Below, in pieces: positions 24,595 through 36,409 of a stretch of DNA of 64,000 bases. Source of the stretch: Spinellus fusiger (taxonomy: Eukaryota > Mucoromycota > Mucoromycetes > Mucorales > Phycomycetaceae). The stretch lies in NCBI GenBank assembly GCA_025094145.1, contig JALLLS010000069.1:62001-126000 (forward strand), written 5' to 3'. Under the pieces are notes generated by a model. It searched no databases. It was not told where the DNA came from and saw only the letters and a program-made list of their open reading frames with translations. How positions within the stretch are numbered: position 1 is the stretch's first letter; every line of letters starts with the position of its first letter. Position numbers and translations under genes: made by a program.

Positions 24595-25400
24595 AAGTTT
24601 TATTTTAAGGTTGCTTAGTAACCACTATTATTCTTTGACATCAATGACAGTCCTACATCTCCGCCCCATGCTGGCAATGAGGGTGTCTATTGTCTTTGAT
24701 ATTTTGCCCCATTCTAGCATCAGGGCCGCCACAAACTTCTCCTTAATAGAATATATCATCCTGTCCTTCCTAATAACCTTCTTGAGGTGAGCCCACAGAT
24801 GCTTAACTGGATTGAGATCGAGACTTTGTGAGGGCCAGTAAGGAAGAGTTTTTATTCTCTTTGTTGCCTTCCATTCACGAGTTGCCCTGCTTGTATGGGT
24901 TCTAGCATTGTTCTCGTGTAGGCAGTAACTGATATTAGGCTTTAGGAGAGAGATAGTCGAGTTCATGGAAGTAGACATCTCCCAAGGACATTGTTGTACT
25001 TGGCGGAGTCTATCCTACCCTCCACTACGATCCATTTCCCAACACCCTCTCCACTGAAACAGCCCCATACCATCACTCCACCACCTTATGCTATTCTTTT
25101 TTTTTTCAAAAAGAAGCTTGAATACAATACTAAATAAAGTTTGGTTGCCTTTTAGCGCTTTACTATGTCTCTCACAGTAGAATCAGGCACGTTGGACATG
25201 CGAGATGTCTCAGCCTGAGTAGACCTCAGGTTCAGCCCCTCATGGAGCATGGCTGTACGAGTCTCGAGGCTGGTCTATCTTCCATACATCTAAGAGGTCT
25301 TGGTGAAGATGTTTATGGTGTTGCATAAATGAGACATTATAAGAAAAGAGGTGTTATGACATGAGAGAAATAGTGTCTATTATCTTGTATAAAAATAGCC
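24595..25400 (-). mobile_element. Tc1-like element, family 2, internally deleted
   Basis: Minus-strand transposase remnant. The C-terminal part is open (24978-24628): HENNARTHTS (second catalytic region), LPYWPSQSLDLNPVKHLW, and IASMGRRCRTVID. Where the family has NPIEHLW this copy has NPVKHLW, replacing the third catalytic Glu with Lys. The N-terminal HTH region (about 25140-25330) is present but broken, and the central part is missing around 25090-25130. It aligns end to end with the copy at 54.08-55.11 kb, and both begin with GGTTGCTTAGTAACC on the plus strand. Confidence 0.75.
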
Positions 25401-25424
25401 TAGGATTTGAAAGCTTCTGGTTAT

Positions 25425-25735
25425 TTGTTGAGGGTCACTTTATCACACCAATAGTCCTGGTTTCCTTGCTGACTTTATGGCCCTTTTGGATATCTATTCA
25501 TAATTCTCATTTACTGTTATTTCTCATTCTTCATTATTTTCTCCTGATTCAAGGTTATATATACTCTTCTATCCTTCTGTGTCTCTTATTCATCTGCATT
25601 TGTTTCTTTTCTCTTTTTTCACTTGAGTATATGGAGTGTCTCTATGTTTATTTTAATCATTCAACCAATAGCATAGAGTGGCTAACATGCCCAATGCGTG
25701 AATAGCAAACCAAACACCCAAAAAAAAACTTTGAA
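25425..25735 (+). mobile_element. 5'-truncated LINE 3' tail
   Basis: Matches the 3' untranslated tail of the LINE at 38.4-43.6 kb, from CCTGGTTTCCTTGCTGACTT through GTGGCTAACATGCCCAATGC to the terminal ACTTTGAACT. It lacks all coding sequence, as expected of a truncated LINE insertion. The open frame across it is an accident. Confidence 0.75.
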
Positions 25736-25739
25736 CTTT

Positions 25740-27063
25740 AGTTCTGCGTAAGGACAACCCCGGAGTAAAAGAGAAAAGAAAGATCAACTGACAGTGTTGG
25801 TGAACCTTTTTCTATAAACACCATCTGATAAGAGACACAGCACAAATCAGTAAGACAGTCGTGTGAAATGTCTGTACATTTGTCTCTTTATCTTTAGGAG
25901 TTCATTTCTTGTTATGTTCTGAGTGTAGATTGAGTGCTCTAATAGCTATTTGCAAGTATATAATGAAAAAGATACATATGTGTTTATTTCTATCAAATAG
26001 ATTATATGGAATGCATAGAACATGGCGTGTTTATTTTAGTTCAGCATGATGAGCCCAAGAAGCATGACCCTGAAGCTCATCTGTCTAGACTTTACATAAT
26101 AAATGATCAGACTACTTAGGCACAACAACTAATACTTATTGCCATATCTCCCTAGAATCACTTATTTAAGAACATTCGACAGCTGAAACCAACGATTACC
26201 AATAATAACACCCACAAAAGTCATCATCCTACTATTCTTATTCTTTCTTTCATCAGGATAACTTGAACAATTATGTCATTTCTAATATTTAAGAGCCTCT
26301 TCTAATTATAATTTTTGGATACTCTTTTCTGAAATATGATAAACAATACAATTTATATGTAAAATATTCCAATTGTAGATTATATATTCCACTTTGTGAA
26401 ATCAATAAGAGCAGAAGGAAAATCAATGTGCCTATTCACTGTTGACTACCAGGAATAAATAAATCCATCTAAATATCCACAAGCACGTTTGATGTCTACT
26501 AGCAGTTTATACCTGAAAGAGAATGAAAGAAAAAATGAAAGAAAAAATAAAAACAATGATTCTCTACCTATGAGAATAAATTAACTCGCTGGTGTAAAAT
26601 AATGTTTAATTTTATATTAAAGAGAGAAAACATAGTATGGTGTGGTATCATTTACAGATACGTACTTGATGCTTCATGCTAAGCATCCTTTCTTGATGTG
26701 TCATGCTAAGCACCCCTTTTTTTCTATTATTATCACTGGATTTCTTTCTGTGTAGTCCTACACCTCTATCCTGTGATCCTATATAGACGGACAAACAGAC
26801 AAACAGACAATAGATGGTATGGACAATATATTTGTGTCATTGAAAAGTATGAACATTAAAGGTATAATTAAAAAATGAAATGAAATATTTAAAAAAAAAT
26901 ATAAAAAAAAGTCTATGTAGAGAGAGATACTAAATACACAAGTTAGTGCTACTTAAGATAAAGAGATGATAAAATACTATAAAAAGAAATCTGAGCTTAT
27001 TCGAGCTATGTAAACAACGCAGATGACTGTCATGAAATGAAAGAATATATATTTAAAATAAAG
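25740..27063. other. Gene-free AT-rich stretch
   Basis: No ORF or RNA gene supported. It includes two adjacent similar hairpins at about 26668-26712 (GATGCTT/AAGCATC and a diverged second copy) and AT-rich DNA up to the arrestin gene's 3' end. Confidence 0.5.
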
Positions 27064-28337
27064 TTACTCGTTCGCCCTAATGTTGGTGGAATAGGAAGGA
27101 GGTCGTGTCATGTCGTAGAGTGGCAGTTGGTCGTCTGTCTGAGCTGGTTTAAGGAATTTTGGCCTAGGCAAAGGTACACTTTGTCGACTGCGCCCTTCAT
27201 CTGCAAAGAAAATCAGACCCTCGGGTGATCTCATTCCAGGTGAAAGAGTTCCAAAATCAATAGGTGCCGAGAATATATTTTTATAGCTAGAAATAAGGCT
27301 GTGCCGTAACTTCATGCTGACAAAGAGTCGATAATGGATACTAAAGCGGTTTGAATACTCGAGAGATGCCACTTGTGCCAATGCCTCCAATGGTAGATGG
27401 ACGGTGATCTCATGGCTGTTTTTACTCTCTTCACTCTCATGGTGGTTGCTGCCTTTGTTGTATCGATCAATACGACACTCCAATTGAGTTATTGTTATGT
27501 CTTCATTACGGCTGTACCCAGCATGGAAAATAGTAAGATTGCGTTTTAAATAAACTCTTAAATAGTAATTGGGATGGCTTGATCTTTCTGAAAATTTGTT
27601 TTTGTATGTGGATATCTTAATAGATAGATGCTGCGTGTCAAGAATATTATAAGAAAGTCTGGGAATGGTGAAGTATAGAAATGTGTTGTTCGATACTCTG
27701 TATGCTTCTGTATACTCTGTCGCTGATTTTATAGGCTCTATCTCAATGATCGGTTGAAAGTAAGCAAAGAATGGCTCACTGTAGATTGGCTCGCCATTAT
27801 CTCTTTCAAAAGAAGCCACTAGTGAAAAGGTACTAGCTATAAAATGATGTTCAAAGGAAGGAGGGAAATTCACCAATGGTAGTTCACACACAAAAGGAAA
27901 CGAATACTCTCCAGGTAAGAGATGGGGAGTATCAGCTTCTTCTTCGTCATGCGGGGCACGCCATAAGGGTGCTCGGATAGAGAAGAGTCGTCCTTCTTTC
28001 TTTGCCTTTCCCCATCCCATAGCATCGTAATTAACTCTTTCTAAGGAGAAAAAGGTTACACTCCATTAGTATGAAAGTAGAAAAAGACAGTTCTCTGCCT
28101 ACCTAGTCCTTTGAAGAGTAACTTGACAGTGTGGCCGACAATAGGTTCATAGACTCTCATACGTACAGAGCCCTCAAATACAGATCCAGGATAACAAACA
28201 ATACGGTCTCCTTTGTCATTAACATACTTTGGATCAACGTCAATAGTGAGTCGTATAGGTGATCGGATATAATGCTTTAGTCCATGGACTGTTTTTATCA
28301 GTGTTTTTGTGTTGGGTGTGGGGCTGTAGAAATACAT
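27064..28337 (-). CDS. Arrestin-domain protein (ART-like trafficking adaptor)
   Basis: Two exons (28103-28337, 27064-28040) give 403 residues. The N-terminal arrestin sheet is seen in IRLTIDVDPKYV...YPGSVFEGSVRMRVYEP, and the LPGEYSFPFVCELP segment is a typical arrestin core motif. The C-terminal arrestin half follows. Near the end PPSY (in TRPPSYSTN) fits the PPxY motif by which fungal arrestin-related adaptors recruit the Rsp5/Nedd4 ubiquitin ligase to membrane transporters. The start is the ATG that opens exon 1 (MYFYSPTPNTK). The neighbour 0.9 kb away on the other strand is an ion exchanger, but no functional link is shown. The specific cargo is unknown. Confidence 0.82.
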
Positions 28338-29230
28338 AGTAAAGAAGAGATAAATGAAAAAGTCAGAGACTCAATTGCTATTAATCTACTTTGGTGGGTA
28401 GTACGGAGAATTACCTTAGACATGTGCATAAAAAAAAAGCTTATGATGCCCAGTACAGAAGTGCCAATGAATGTGACACTTTGCTGCACTCCGACATGGC
28501 TGGAGAAGAGGGGATCGCTGTGAATGATGACTGATCCTATCGCCTTTGTAAAATAGAACTGTGATCCAATTCAATAGGGACAGTTGCTGTCTCTATTACC
28601 ATTCAGATTATTCTTTTAGAATAGAGTGTTTGTACGCACAAGATATGCGTGCTACAGTCCAGCGACTTTTAATACCAGAAAACTCTACTAGTAAAGGAGA
28701 CCTCAATTGAGTGAATGACCGTTTGTAGTGGGGTTAGAGTACAAAGATAAAAAAAAAACAAAATCTCTCTCTAAATAAGGTTATAAATACCTTTATAAAT
28801 TATAATAAAAAGAAATAAAAAAGAAATGTCTATATTTTAGAGGGTATTGTTTGCCATCTTCCTAGTGATTTCACTCAATAAACTCCTTACAAACACATCT
28901 TTTTCCAATATAAATAATAAGTAGTAGTATAGAAAAGAGTTCTTGTGTTTTCAGCAGATACAGTTAACCTTCCAAGGATCCTTGATTTCTTATACAGAAG
29001 AGAAAAAAGATGAATGAGTGGAAGAGTGACGCGTGAGATACACAGCGGTGTAAGCGGGAGTTTTGCACAATGCCTTGTCTCTCTTTGGGTCCTATACGAC
29101 ACACGCCCATACACCTACCCACCTAACCACCTACCTACCTACCCACCTACACATACTCTCTCTCTTTCTCTCTTTCTTTCTTTCTTTCTTTCTCTAACCT
29201 CAAGTCTTCTTAAAGACTAGTGTTATCACC
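28338..29230. other. Divergent intergenic region, arrestin and exchanger genes
   Basis: 893 bases between the two start codons. It ends in an ACCTACC and TTTC repeat zone (29100-29200) just before the exchanger start. No gene is supported. Confidence 0.5.
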
Positions 29231-31837
29231 ATGTCTCTGGGACGCAACAGTGTGCTTCTATTATCAGCCTTGCTCATTATAAAAACAATAGCCTACTCTT
29301 GGCAGAACTCTCATGTGGGTACGCATACTCTAGCAAAACGCATGTCAGAAACACCTACAGGCCAAGAGGTAAATTCCGAAAAGAAAAAGAAAAAGAAATA
29401 TACACATAAACCACCTATTGAACTTAAGCTGTGGCTGCTAGTGCGATGATATTCACTTGCATGAAGACCAGTGTGCCTATGTCATGGAGCACTGTATCGG
29501 GATGACGCCTGGAATGATCAACTATATTCCCCTTTATTACTGTGCTTCTACAGCACTAAAGCCTTTTATCTTTATATTACTGGTACAGCATACACACTAC
29601 AACCATAAGAGACTAGGACATCCTTTTATTGATCTTATTTATTTATTTTAACAAAGTGCTCTTGGCTTTTGTTTCTATTTGGATTTGTTGGCATAGCTGC
29701 TTCGGACTTCTTTTGTAAGTGATACTCTGTAAATAAAGAGAACCTTGTCTCTAGGTAGATAACACTTTTTTCTTCCATTTATACACTACAAAAAAAAAGG
29801 TCCCAACCTTCAGACAATTGCATCGGTTATGCATTTATCAGAGAGTTTGGTAAGAAATGGCATATTAGAAAAGAGAGAATATGGACTTAACTAGACAATG
29901 ACGGGCAGACAGGAGTGACTTTTTTGGCATTTGGCAATGGAAGTCCAGATCTCTTCTCTACGTTTAGGTAACAGAAACCACCATTCGGCTGTATGCTCTT
30001 TATTAACTCCAAGAGAATATAAACAACAGTGCAATGAAATCAAACATGGGGTCCTTGGCATTAGGAGAACTTATTGGTGCAGCGTCATTTATCGTCAGTG
30101 TCATTGCAGGGTATTCTTCCTAGGCATTGCTATAGTCTATCGTAACAACACAGCTAATAAGACAGTGAATGACATTAGGTCTATGTGTGCTATCAAACCA
30201 TTTCGTGCTAAGAAACTTAGTTTTCTCAGAGACGTCTCTTTCTTTACAGTGGCTATTATCCTTGTCATGGCTATTGTTGCTGATGGACTGATACATTTTT
30301 ACGAGGCAGTGACTCTTATTGTATTCTATGTTGTATATGTCAGCGTGGTAGTAGGTGGAAACTACTACATGAAACGGAGATCAACCTATATGAACCTAAT
30401 TCAACGAGCAAGACTTGAGTATGATGAGACAGGTGCAGAGGTCGACACTTTATTAAGAGAAAATACTTGGGATGGTAAATGACCAGGGGAGATTCTCTTC
30501 TTAATAATCAAATGATACTGGAACTAATATATGTATATGTATATATTTATAGTACAAGAAGCTGGTGGTGATGAAATGGAACTCTATGATGAAGGATTTG
30601 AAACAGAAGGCTTTTATAGTGACTATAATGGCCATCGCAATGCAACACATCCTAAACTTCGTATTAGAACCTCTCTATTTTCAGCTATTGAGGTAAATAT
30701 TCTTAATAATAACAATAATAATAGTAGTTAGTATTAGTATGATGGCGTACAGTACACTTTTAACCAGAGCATAGTTTCAGAATGTAGTGAACTCTTTACA
30801 GAATGCCAATGCTCGCTACTACAGTATGGATACAAACAATCGCCACAACAGACAGGCGTCTGACCAATTGCCAACCCATCCTTCTGAGAACCTTCATTTG
30901 TTGAATCGGTCTCTGTCCATACATAACGATACAGACACCTCTATAGAAGCCGCTTCTTTATCTATACATCATTATCCAGCTCAGACTACACTTGGTAAAG
31001 TGGCAAGTCGCTTTAGAAATATACTACAATGGATACCAACCAAAGTGATGGGTATTAGCTTTCAAGAAATAGCCTTTCATCTTTTTCCTTCCTTGCAAAA
31101 CTTTGGTCACAAGTCAATATTTAACAAGATAACCTCACTTATTTCTGCGCCTGTTATCTTTCTCTTGGCCATCACTCTTCCTGTTGTAAGAGAAAATCTA
31201 GTGCACCAAAAAAATGGAGTTGCTCTGGATGATGATACAATGACCATGCTTGAAAATACTCCTGAAAATGAACAAAGTCCTATGGAAATGAATGGACTGA
31301 ATGAGAGCAACGCTGTATGGTGCCAGTGGCTCACTGCAGTGCAATTTATCAGTGCACCACTATTTGTTACTTTGGTATTGGCTGTCAACGATATTGTACA
31401 GCCTGTTATTATATTGCCCATTGGTCTTGGTCTTGGTATTATAACAGCAATTATGTTTATGACAACCACCCATCCAACACGACAGCCAAGACTCTATTGG
31501 ATGATGTGCTTTGTTGGGTTCGGTATCTCGGTTCTATGGATCTATGTTATAGCAAATGAGGTGGTCAGTGTACTACAGACCATTGGTATGGCACTGGGTG
31601 TAAGCGATGCAATTTTGGGTCTTACAGTATTTGCACTGGTAAGTTGGATATAGCTTTTTCTATTGTCATTAACCATACATTATTTATGCCTTAATCTTTT
31701 AGGGTAATAGTTTGGGTGACTTTGTAGCAAACATTACCATGGCAAAACTTGGATATCCAATGATGGCCATGAGTGCTTGTTTTGGAGGTCCTATGCTTAG
31801 TGAGTCTTCATTTTATTTCTATAGTGTGTGAGCGTGT

Positions 31838-31868
<31 letters not shown>

Positions 31869-32136
31869 AGACTTACATACTATCTACTTGAAAGACATTA
31901 TGCTAGGAGTTGGTATAGGTGCAACCTATATTACATCACAGAAAAGCGAACCCTATGCAATAGAAGTGTCTTCTACAATCCTTGTGTCAGCAATAGGCTT
32001 ATTGACGATATTAATATCTTCTCTCATTTTGGTGCCTTTAAATGGATATCGCATGACACGAATATTTGGCTATTCTTGGATTGGTATCTATTTAATATGC
32101 ACAGTTATCAATTTGGTGATCGAGATTTGTAAATAA
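29231..32136 (+). CDS. Na+/Ca2+ exchanger, NCLX/CCX type
   Basis: Eleven exons (29231-29368, 29442-29582, 29657-29714, 29800-29849, 29909-29967, 30030-30110, 30179-30474, 30553-30692, 30781-31638, 31703-31799, 31895-32136) give 719 residues. A hydrophobic N-terminal segment may be a signal peptide or first helix. The two ion-binding alpha repeats are clear. Repeat 1 at about residues 130-170 has FLAFGNGSPDLFSTF and LGELIGAASF. Repeat 2 at about 600-645 has FALGNSLGDFVANI and GGPMLNIMLGVG. A large hydrophilic loop separates the two membrane halves. This is the layout of SLC8B1 (NCLX) and fungal relatives, which exchange Na+ or Li+ (possibly H+ in fungi) for Ca2+ across mitochondrial or endomembranes. 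Location is not evident from the sequence. The acceptor of exon 4 follows a run of A, and frame supports it. Confidence 0.88.
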
Positions 32137-32524
32137 ATAAACAAATACTTGAAATATGGTTGAGCCTATTTTTATGTAATTTGTATTTACATCTGCTCAA
32201 TCTCTTTTTATGAAAACAATTATAAACTATCTCAAGTAAGAATAGTTGTGATAAATATCTACATTGATGATAACTGTTAAACATTTTACTATTCGTGCAG
32301 AACAATGAAGAAACTCTTCATTAACATGTATTGATCCTATACAAATACACAAAGATTGCTTATAGAACTTGACCAAATAAAGAGGGCAGCCTGTCAAATC
32401 TCGGTTGATTTTTTTTTCTTCCAACCTATTATTCTTGATTTTATATTACCATGACCATGAATATGTTAAATATAGGCTTTAACCTTTAAATGGGTAATAA
32501 ATAAATTAATAGATTAATATTTAG
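32137..32524. other. Intergenic, AT-rich
   Basis: The 3' flank of the exchanger gene. Nothing supported. Confidence 0.5.
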
Positions 32525-32735
32525 TCATACTCAATTGAATATAATACCTGCTGAAAATTTAATAAAATAACTCTTATTCTTTTTAAATCTTATTAAACCT
32601 ACACAATATGTCAGATACAAAGAGAAAGGGCTTAGTTGAGCTAAGGAACATGTTAATTGGACAAACAACCAGTGAAAAAGTGTCATCTGGTCTGATGAAT
32701 CATGATACACCATGAAAGGAAATGATAAAATTTCT
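32525..32735 (+). mobile_element. Deletion derivative of Tc1 family 3
   Basis: About 200 bases match two separate parts of the element at 34.29-35.47 kb: its left flank (CAATTGAATATAATACCTGC...) and then a jump to the region just before the first catalytic Asp (TAAGGAACATGTTAATTGGA...TGGTCTGATGAATC). The transposase interior is deleted. Confidence 0.6.
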
Positions 32736-32762
32736 TTAGAGATATTTTATTATAAAAATAAC

Positions 32763-32834
32763 GCTCCCGGGTGGGCTCGAACCACCAACCTCCTGATTAA
32801 CAGTCAGACGCGCTGCCAATTGCGCCACGGAAGC
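32763..32834 (-). tRNA. tRNA-Asn (GTT)
   Basis: 72 bases fold as a complete cloverleaf on the minus strand. The acceptor stem GCTTCCG/CGGGAGC has seven pairs including one G-T. The anticodon loop CTGTTAA gives anticodon GTT (Asn). The T arm is GGTGG TTCGAGC CCACC. There is no intron. The A box (TGGCGCAATTGG) and B box (GGTTCGAGCCC) promoter elements are intact. On the template side a T-rich run (32736-32760 region) may serve as the Pol III terminator. An LTR remnant ends about 20 bases upstream of its 5' end. Confidence 0.95.
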
Positions 32835-32854
32835 AGTTATATTGCTGTACTTCC

Positions 32855-33059
32855 CTAATTTGTACACAATAATTCTAAGCCCGGAGGTATGTGCACAGAG
32901 TGGAATAGCTAGTGGTTCTTGGTTTGCACTGAAGCCCATGTAGATCAAAGAAGAAGAATAAAAGAGAAGATAGAAGATAATGTTTATTCATTGAATTCAC
33001 TTGATTATTTATACTAAATTCTACAGTGTACAATTGCACATACATGTCTTGGCTTAACA
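32855..33059 (-). mobile_element. LTR-like remnant upstream of the tRNA gene
   Basis: On the minus strand it runs from TGTTAAGCCAAGACA through a TATAAATAA box, an AATAAA signal, TTGATCTACATGGGCTTCAG and GGGCTTAG. The same order of blocks, plus an extra central segment, is found in the plus orientation at 33080-33580. TG start, TATA and polyA signals suggest an LTR. No internal retrotransposon genes are attached. Confidence 0.55.
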
Positions 33060-33094
33060 TGTTCACTGTGAAGAGAACATGTTAAGCCAAGACA
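33045..33094. repeat. 20-bp perfect inverted repeat at LTR head-to-head junction
   Basis: TGTCTTGGCTTAACATGTTC at 33045-33064 is followed after ten bases by its exact reverse complement at 33075-33094. It arises where the 5' ends of the two LTR-like sequences face each other. Confidence 0.9.
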
Positions 33095-33580
33095 ATATAT
33101 TGCATTAGCATTTATCTTATTAATTATATTATATTATCTGTGTGTATCCACACAGGATAATGTGTCTTCCCTTTTTGGAAGACATGTGCAGCCAATAGTA
33201 TTACTCTATTTGATAGCACAGTGTCTAGCACAGACATTGTGTTGCCACAATACTAAATCCTATGATTCCATTGGCCAGCACACTTTTCCTTATTGGACTC
33301 ACATGGATTACTTCTTTTGGGTTTATTAAATAATCAAACAAACAGTATGTCTTGGATGAAGTCACACTCACCCTGAGTAGACTGAAGACAAGATGTACTT
33401 AGTCAATTGTATCATATGTAAATTAGTATAAATAAGCAGCTATTTTGAATGAATAAAAAGCATCTTCTATCCTCTCTTTACCTATTCTTCTTTGATCTAC
33501 GTGGGCTTCAGTCCAGACCTTGTTATCCTTAGTTTACTCTTATTGCTGTCTCTACTTTTGGGCTTAGTATTATCCTGTCC
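33080..33580 (+). mobile_element. LTR-like sequence, plus orientation
   Basis: Begins TGTTAAGCCAAGACA, carries TATAAATAA at about 33429, AATAAA just after, then TTGATCTACGTGGGCTTCAG and GGGCTTAGTATTAT. It ends near TTGGTAACCA, which could be the start of a primer-binding region. It is longer than its inverted partner by a central insert of about 250 bases. It looks like a solo LTR. Confidence 0.5.
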
Positions 33581-33959
33581 AAATTGGTAACCAACAATTG
33601 CTACATGGTGTGTGTGGACCTTGTGGGCCTCAGTCACCAAGAAGCTGGAACAGGCCATGCTACTCTTTTGTTTGGTCCCAAACCATGACGTGTGTTGTAG
33701 CTCTCCTGTTGTGTTCCAACTTCAATCCAAAGATTCTCTATGAATAGGTCAACACGAGTAGTGTGCTGTGACATTCAGAATACTCTATGAAAGCTTGAGT
33801 GCACACAAGCAACATAGTACATCTCTGTATCATCTCACTGATTGGTTGTAACTACAAATCACCTTCTAAAGCTCAATTTACTATTGGACACTTAATAAGA
33901 GCTACCTTTATCTATAAATCCTTAGTGGATTAAATAAGACCTATCAAAGGCAATTAAAG

Positions 33960-34270
33960 TGAAAACACATAATAGATGGCTATATAATGGTATGCTTATT
34001 CAATGAAACAACCATAATGCTCCAACATGTAGTCTACCATTAGGTAGAACACCTACACCAACCATAAGGCTACACCTATGTAAACTACCACAGGATAAAT
34101 CATCTACACCAACCATATGGTTGCATCTATCAATAAGCTATGCCATGGACTAATCATTAACTACCAAAAGGTAGAATGCCACTGAAGGATAAGCACCCAC
34201 AAAAAGTATAAATAATGAACCACTCTTCACTTAATAAAAATTATCTTTGTTCAGTCTTGTTATTTTCTAC
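33960..34270 (+). repeat. Possible second LTR-like sequence with internal repeats
   Basis: Contains reiterated CTACACCAACCATA and CTACCATTAGGTAGAAC / CTACCAAAAGGTAGAAT blocks, then TATAAATAATG at about 34208 and AATAAAAATTATC. The TATA plus polyA layout resembles the LTRs just upstream, but no second copy in the window confirms its ends. Confidence 0.3.
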
Positions 34271-34284
34271 TTGTCTGAATAATC

Positions 34285-35470
34285 ACACACACACACAATT
34301 GAATTTAATACTTGCCTAAATTTTAATAAAATAATACTTTTTTTTTGCATAAAACTCTTTTTCTTTTCAAATATTATTAAACCAACACAACATATCAGAT
34401 ACATTTTCAGAAACACACACTTGTGGAGAATAGGATAGGGCAAAAGATAGAAGATTGTGGAGCATTTATTACATGTTAAATGCTGGATCAAAATTGACTG
34501 TCACTACAGACGTAGTTGAGATGGAAAGGCCCACAGTTCAAAATATTATCAGAAAAATCAAAGAACATGGGTCACCATTTCGTTTAAAGAGTCATGGAAA
34601 ACCTAAGAAAGCCAGTGAGGGGGATCTCAGACACCTGGAAAAGGTCATTATAGAAGACCCATTTGCCTCATATAATCAGTTGAGATTGGAAATGTTGAAG
34701 ATTCAGGTTGATGTATGTAGAAACACCCTTATCAGCTACTGTAAACAGTTAGGGTTTGGATCTTTTTATGTAGACCGCACTCTGACCTTAACTGAAAAAC
34801 ACAGAGAAATGGCTTCCTTGGGCTAAGGAACAGGTCAATTGGACGAATGACTAGTGGAAAGGCGTCATCTGGTATGATGAGTCCAGGTACACTGTGAGAG
34901 GGAACAATAGAGGTGCCCTTGTCATCAGAAAAGTTAGAGAATGGTATAATCCTAACCATATTGTTCCAACAACAAAGTTTGGTGGCGGCAGGGTCATGCT
35001 TTGGAGTTGTTTTTGAGAAGATAGATTTGGCTCATTAGTATTTGTTGATGGCACTGTAAGCCAAGACGAATATATTAATATTTTGGGTGATGAGTTCCAT
35101 CCTTTGTTCATGGAATTGAATCATAAAGAGGATAGGGAGTTTCTGTTACAAGAAGAGGGTGCTAGCTGTCATACTGGGGCCTATTCCAGATGGTGGAAAG
35201 AGATGCATCAAATTAAAGTTCTTTGATTAATAGCCTACACAAAATCCTGAATTGAACCCAATTGAACACGTCTGGTGGGCCTTGGAAATACGAATTGAAA
35301 AAAGAAAGGTATCTATTACTAATGTAGAAATTATGAAGGTTCTGTTTGCAGAAGAGTATGATAAAGTTAGAGTTGAACTTACATAACGATGAGTTCAAAG
35401 TATAACAGACAGATGTCAGGCAGTTGTTGATGCCAAAGGAGACCATAAGAAGTATTAATCATATTATAAT
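34285..35470 (+). mobile_element. Tc1-like element, family 3, degenerate
   Basis: The N-terminal half of the transposase is open (34455-34826): an HTH-like region (VVEMERPTVQNIIRKIKEHG) followed by KPKKASEGDLRHLEKVI. The catalytic half is broken by many stops, although the WSDES-equivalent, the KFGGG-equivalent and a region equivalent to LNPIEHVWW (near 35255-35280) are still traceable. The left flank is shared with the derivative at 32525. Confidence 0.65.
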
Positions 35471-35629
35471 TTTTCTATTCTCAATAAATAAAAGATGCTA
35501 AGCTATGGTGTGCTAAGGTCTTGAGGTTCTAGATCAAATTTAAAGTGTATTGTTTGGCGTTAAGCATATCTTATCTATTTTGTCCTGAAATTTATTTTCA
35601 AAAGTATTCAATTCAGTTGAGTGTGGCTG

Positions 35630-35850
35630 TATTTAATAGTCCTTATAATACTGATCTCAATACAATTGAGCATCTGTGGACTCACCTCGAAAAATTATTA
35701 AGAAGGGCATGAAGGTATATTCCACCAAACAAAAGCTAGAAGCTGCTCTGATACTGGAATGAGGTAAAATATCAATAGAAGTTGCAGACATTCTCATTAC
35801 CAGCATATGGCGGAAGTAACAGGGATGGCCTTGAATTAAAAACTACTATT
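35630..35850 (+). mobile_element. Fragment of Tc1 family 2
   Basis: A short piece matches the C-terminal transposase region of family 2 (NTIEHLWTHLEKL, then a stretch equivalent to KEKFVAALMLEWGKIS). It has frameshifts and no visible ends. Confidence 0.55.
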
Positions 35851-36409
35851 ATTTATTATAAAAACTCTTTTATGTATCTATTGATGGGTTCAAGTCTTTA
35901 TCTAATGGATTCATGAAGTTATAACAATATCAAGATAAAGTATGTTTTTTTTTTTTAGAAATTGATTCAAGAGTAGCAATACAGAAAAGATAATATTTAT
36001 TGTGAATAGTGGTTTAGTATTTATACTCTTAATGTACGCTTATGGCTAATTGTTTCTACTTTATGGTAATTTTGATAGTAATTTTTTTTAAAATAAATAA
36101 TCCATTACATAGACCATCGATTATTATGAGTCTTCACTTAATTAAATATTGTATGTTGTTATTTTCCAGATAGGATTTAAAGATAATAGCAGCTTTTATT
36201 AAATATCCGATATTAAAATAAGTTTAGGTGATTTGTAGTTACGACCGATCAGTAAGATGATACATATATCACTATAGTACTTGTGTGCACTCAAGGTTTC
36301 ATATATTACTCATAATGTCACAGAAAACTACTCAGGTTAACTAATCCATGAATAATATTTAGATTGAATATGGAACACGACATGAATTACAAAAAAAAAA
36401 GTAAATCTA

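Noticed and set aside
25361..25705. ORF with hydrophobic residues that looked like a small membrane protein
   Set aside because: It lies in a truncated LINE 3' tail; the same sequence appears in the other tails of the array.
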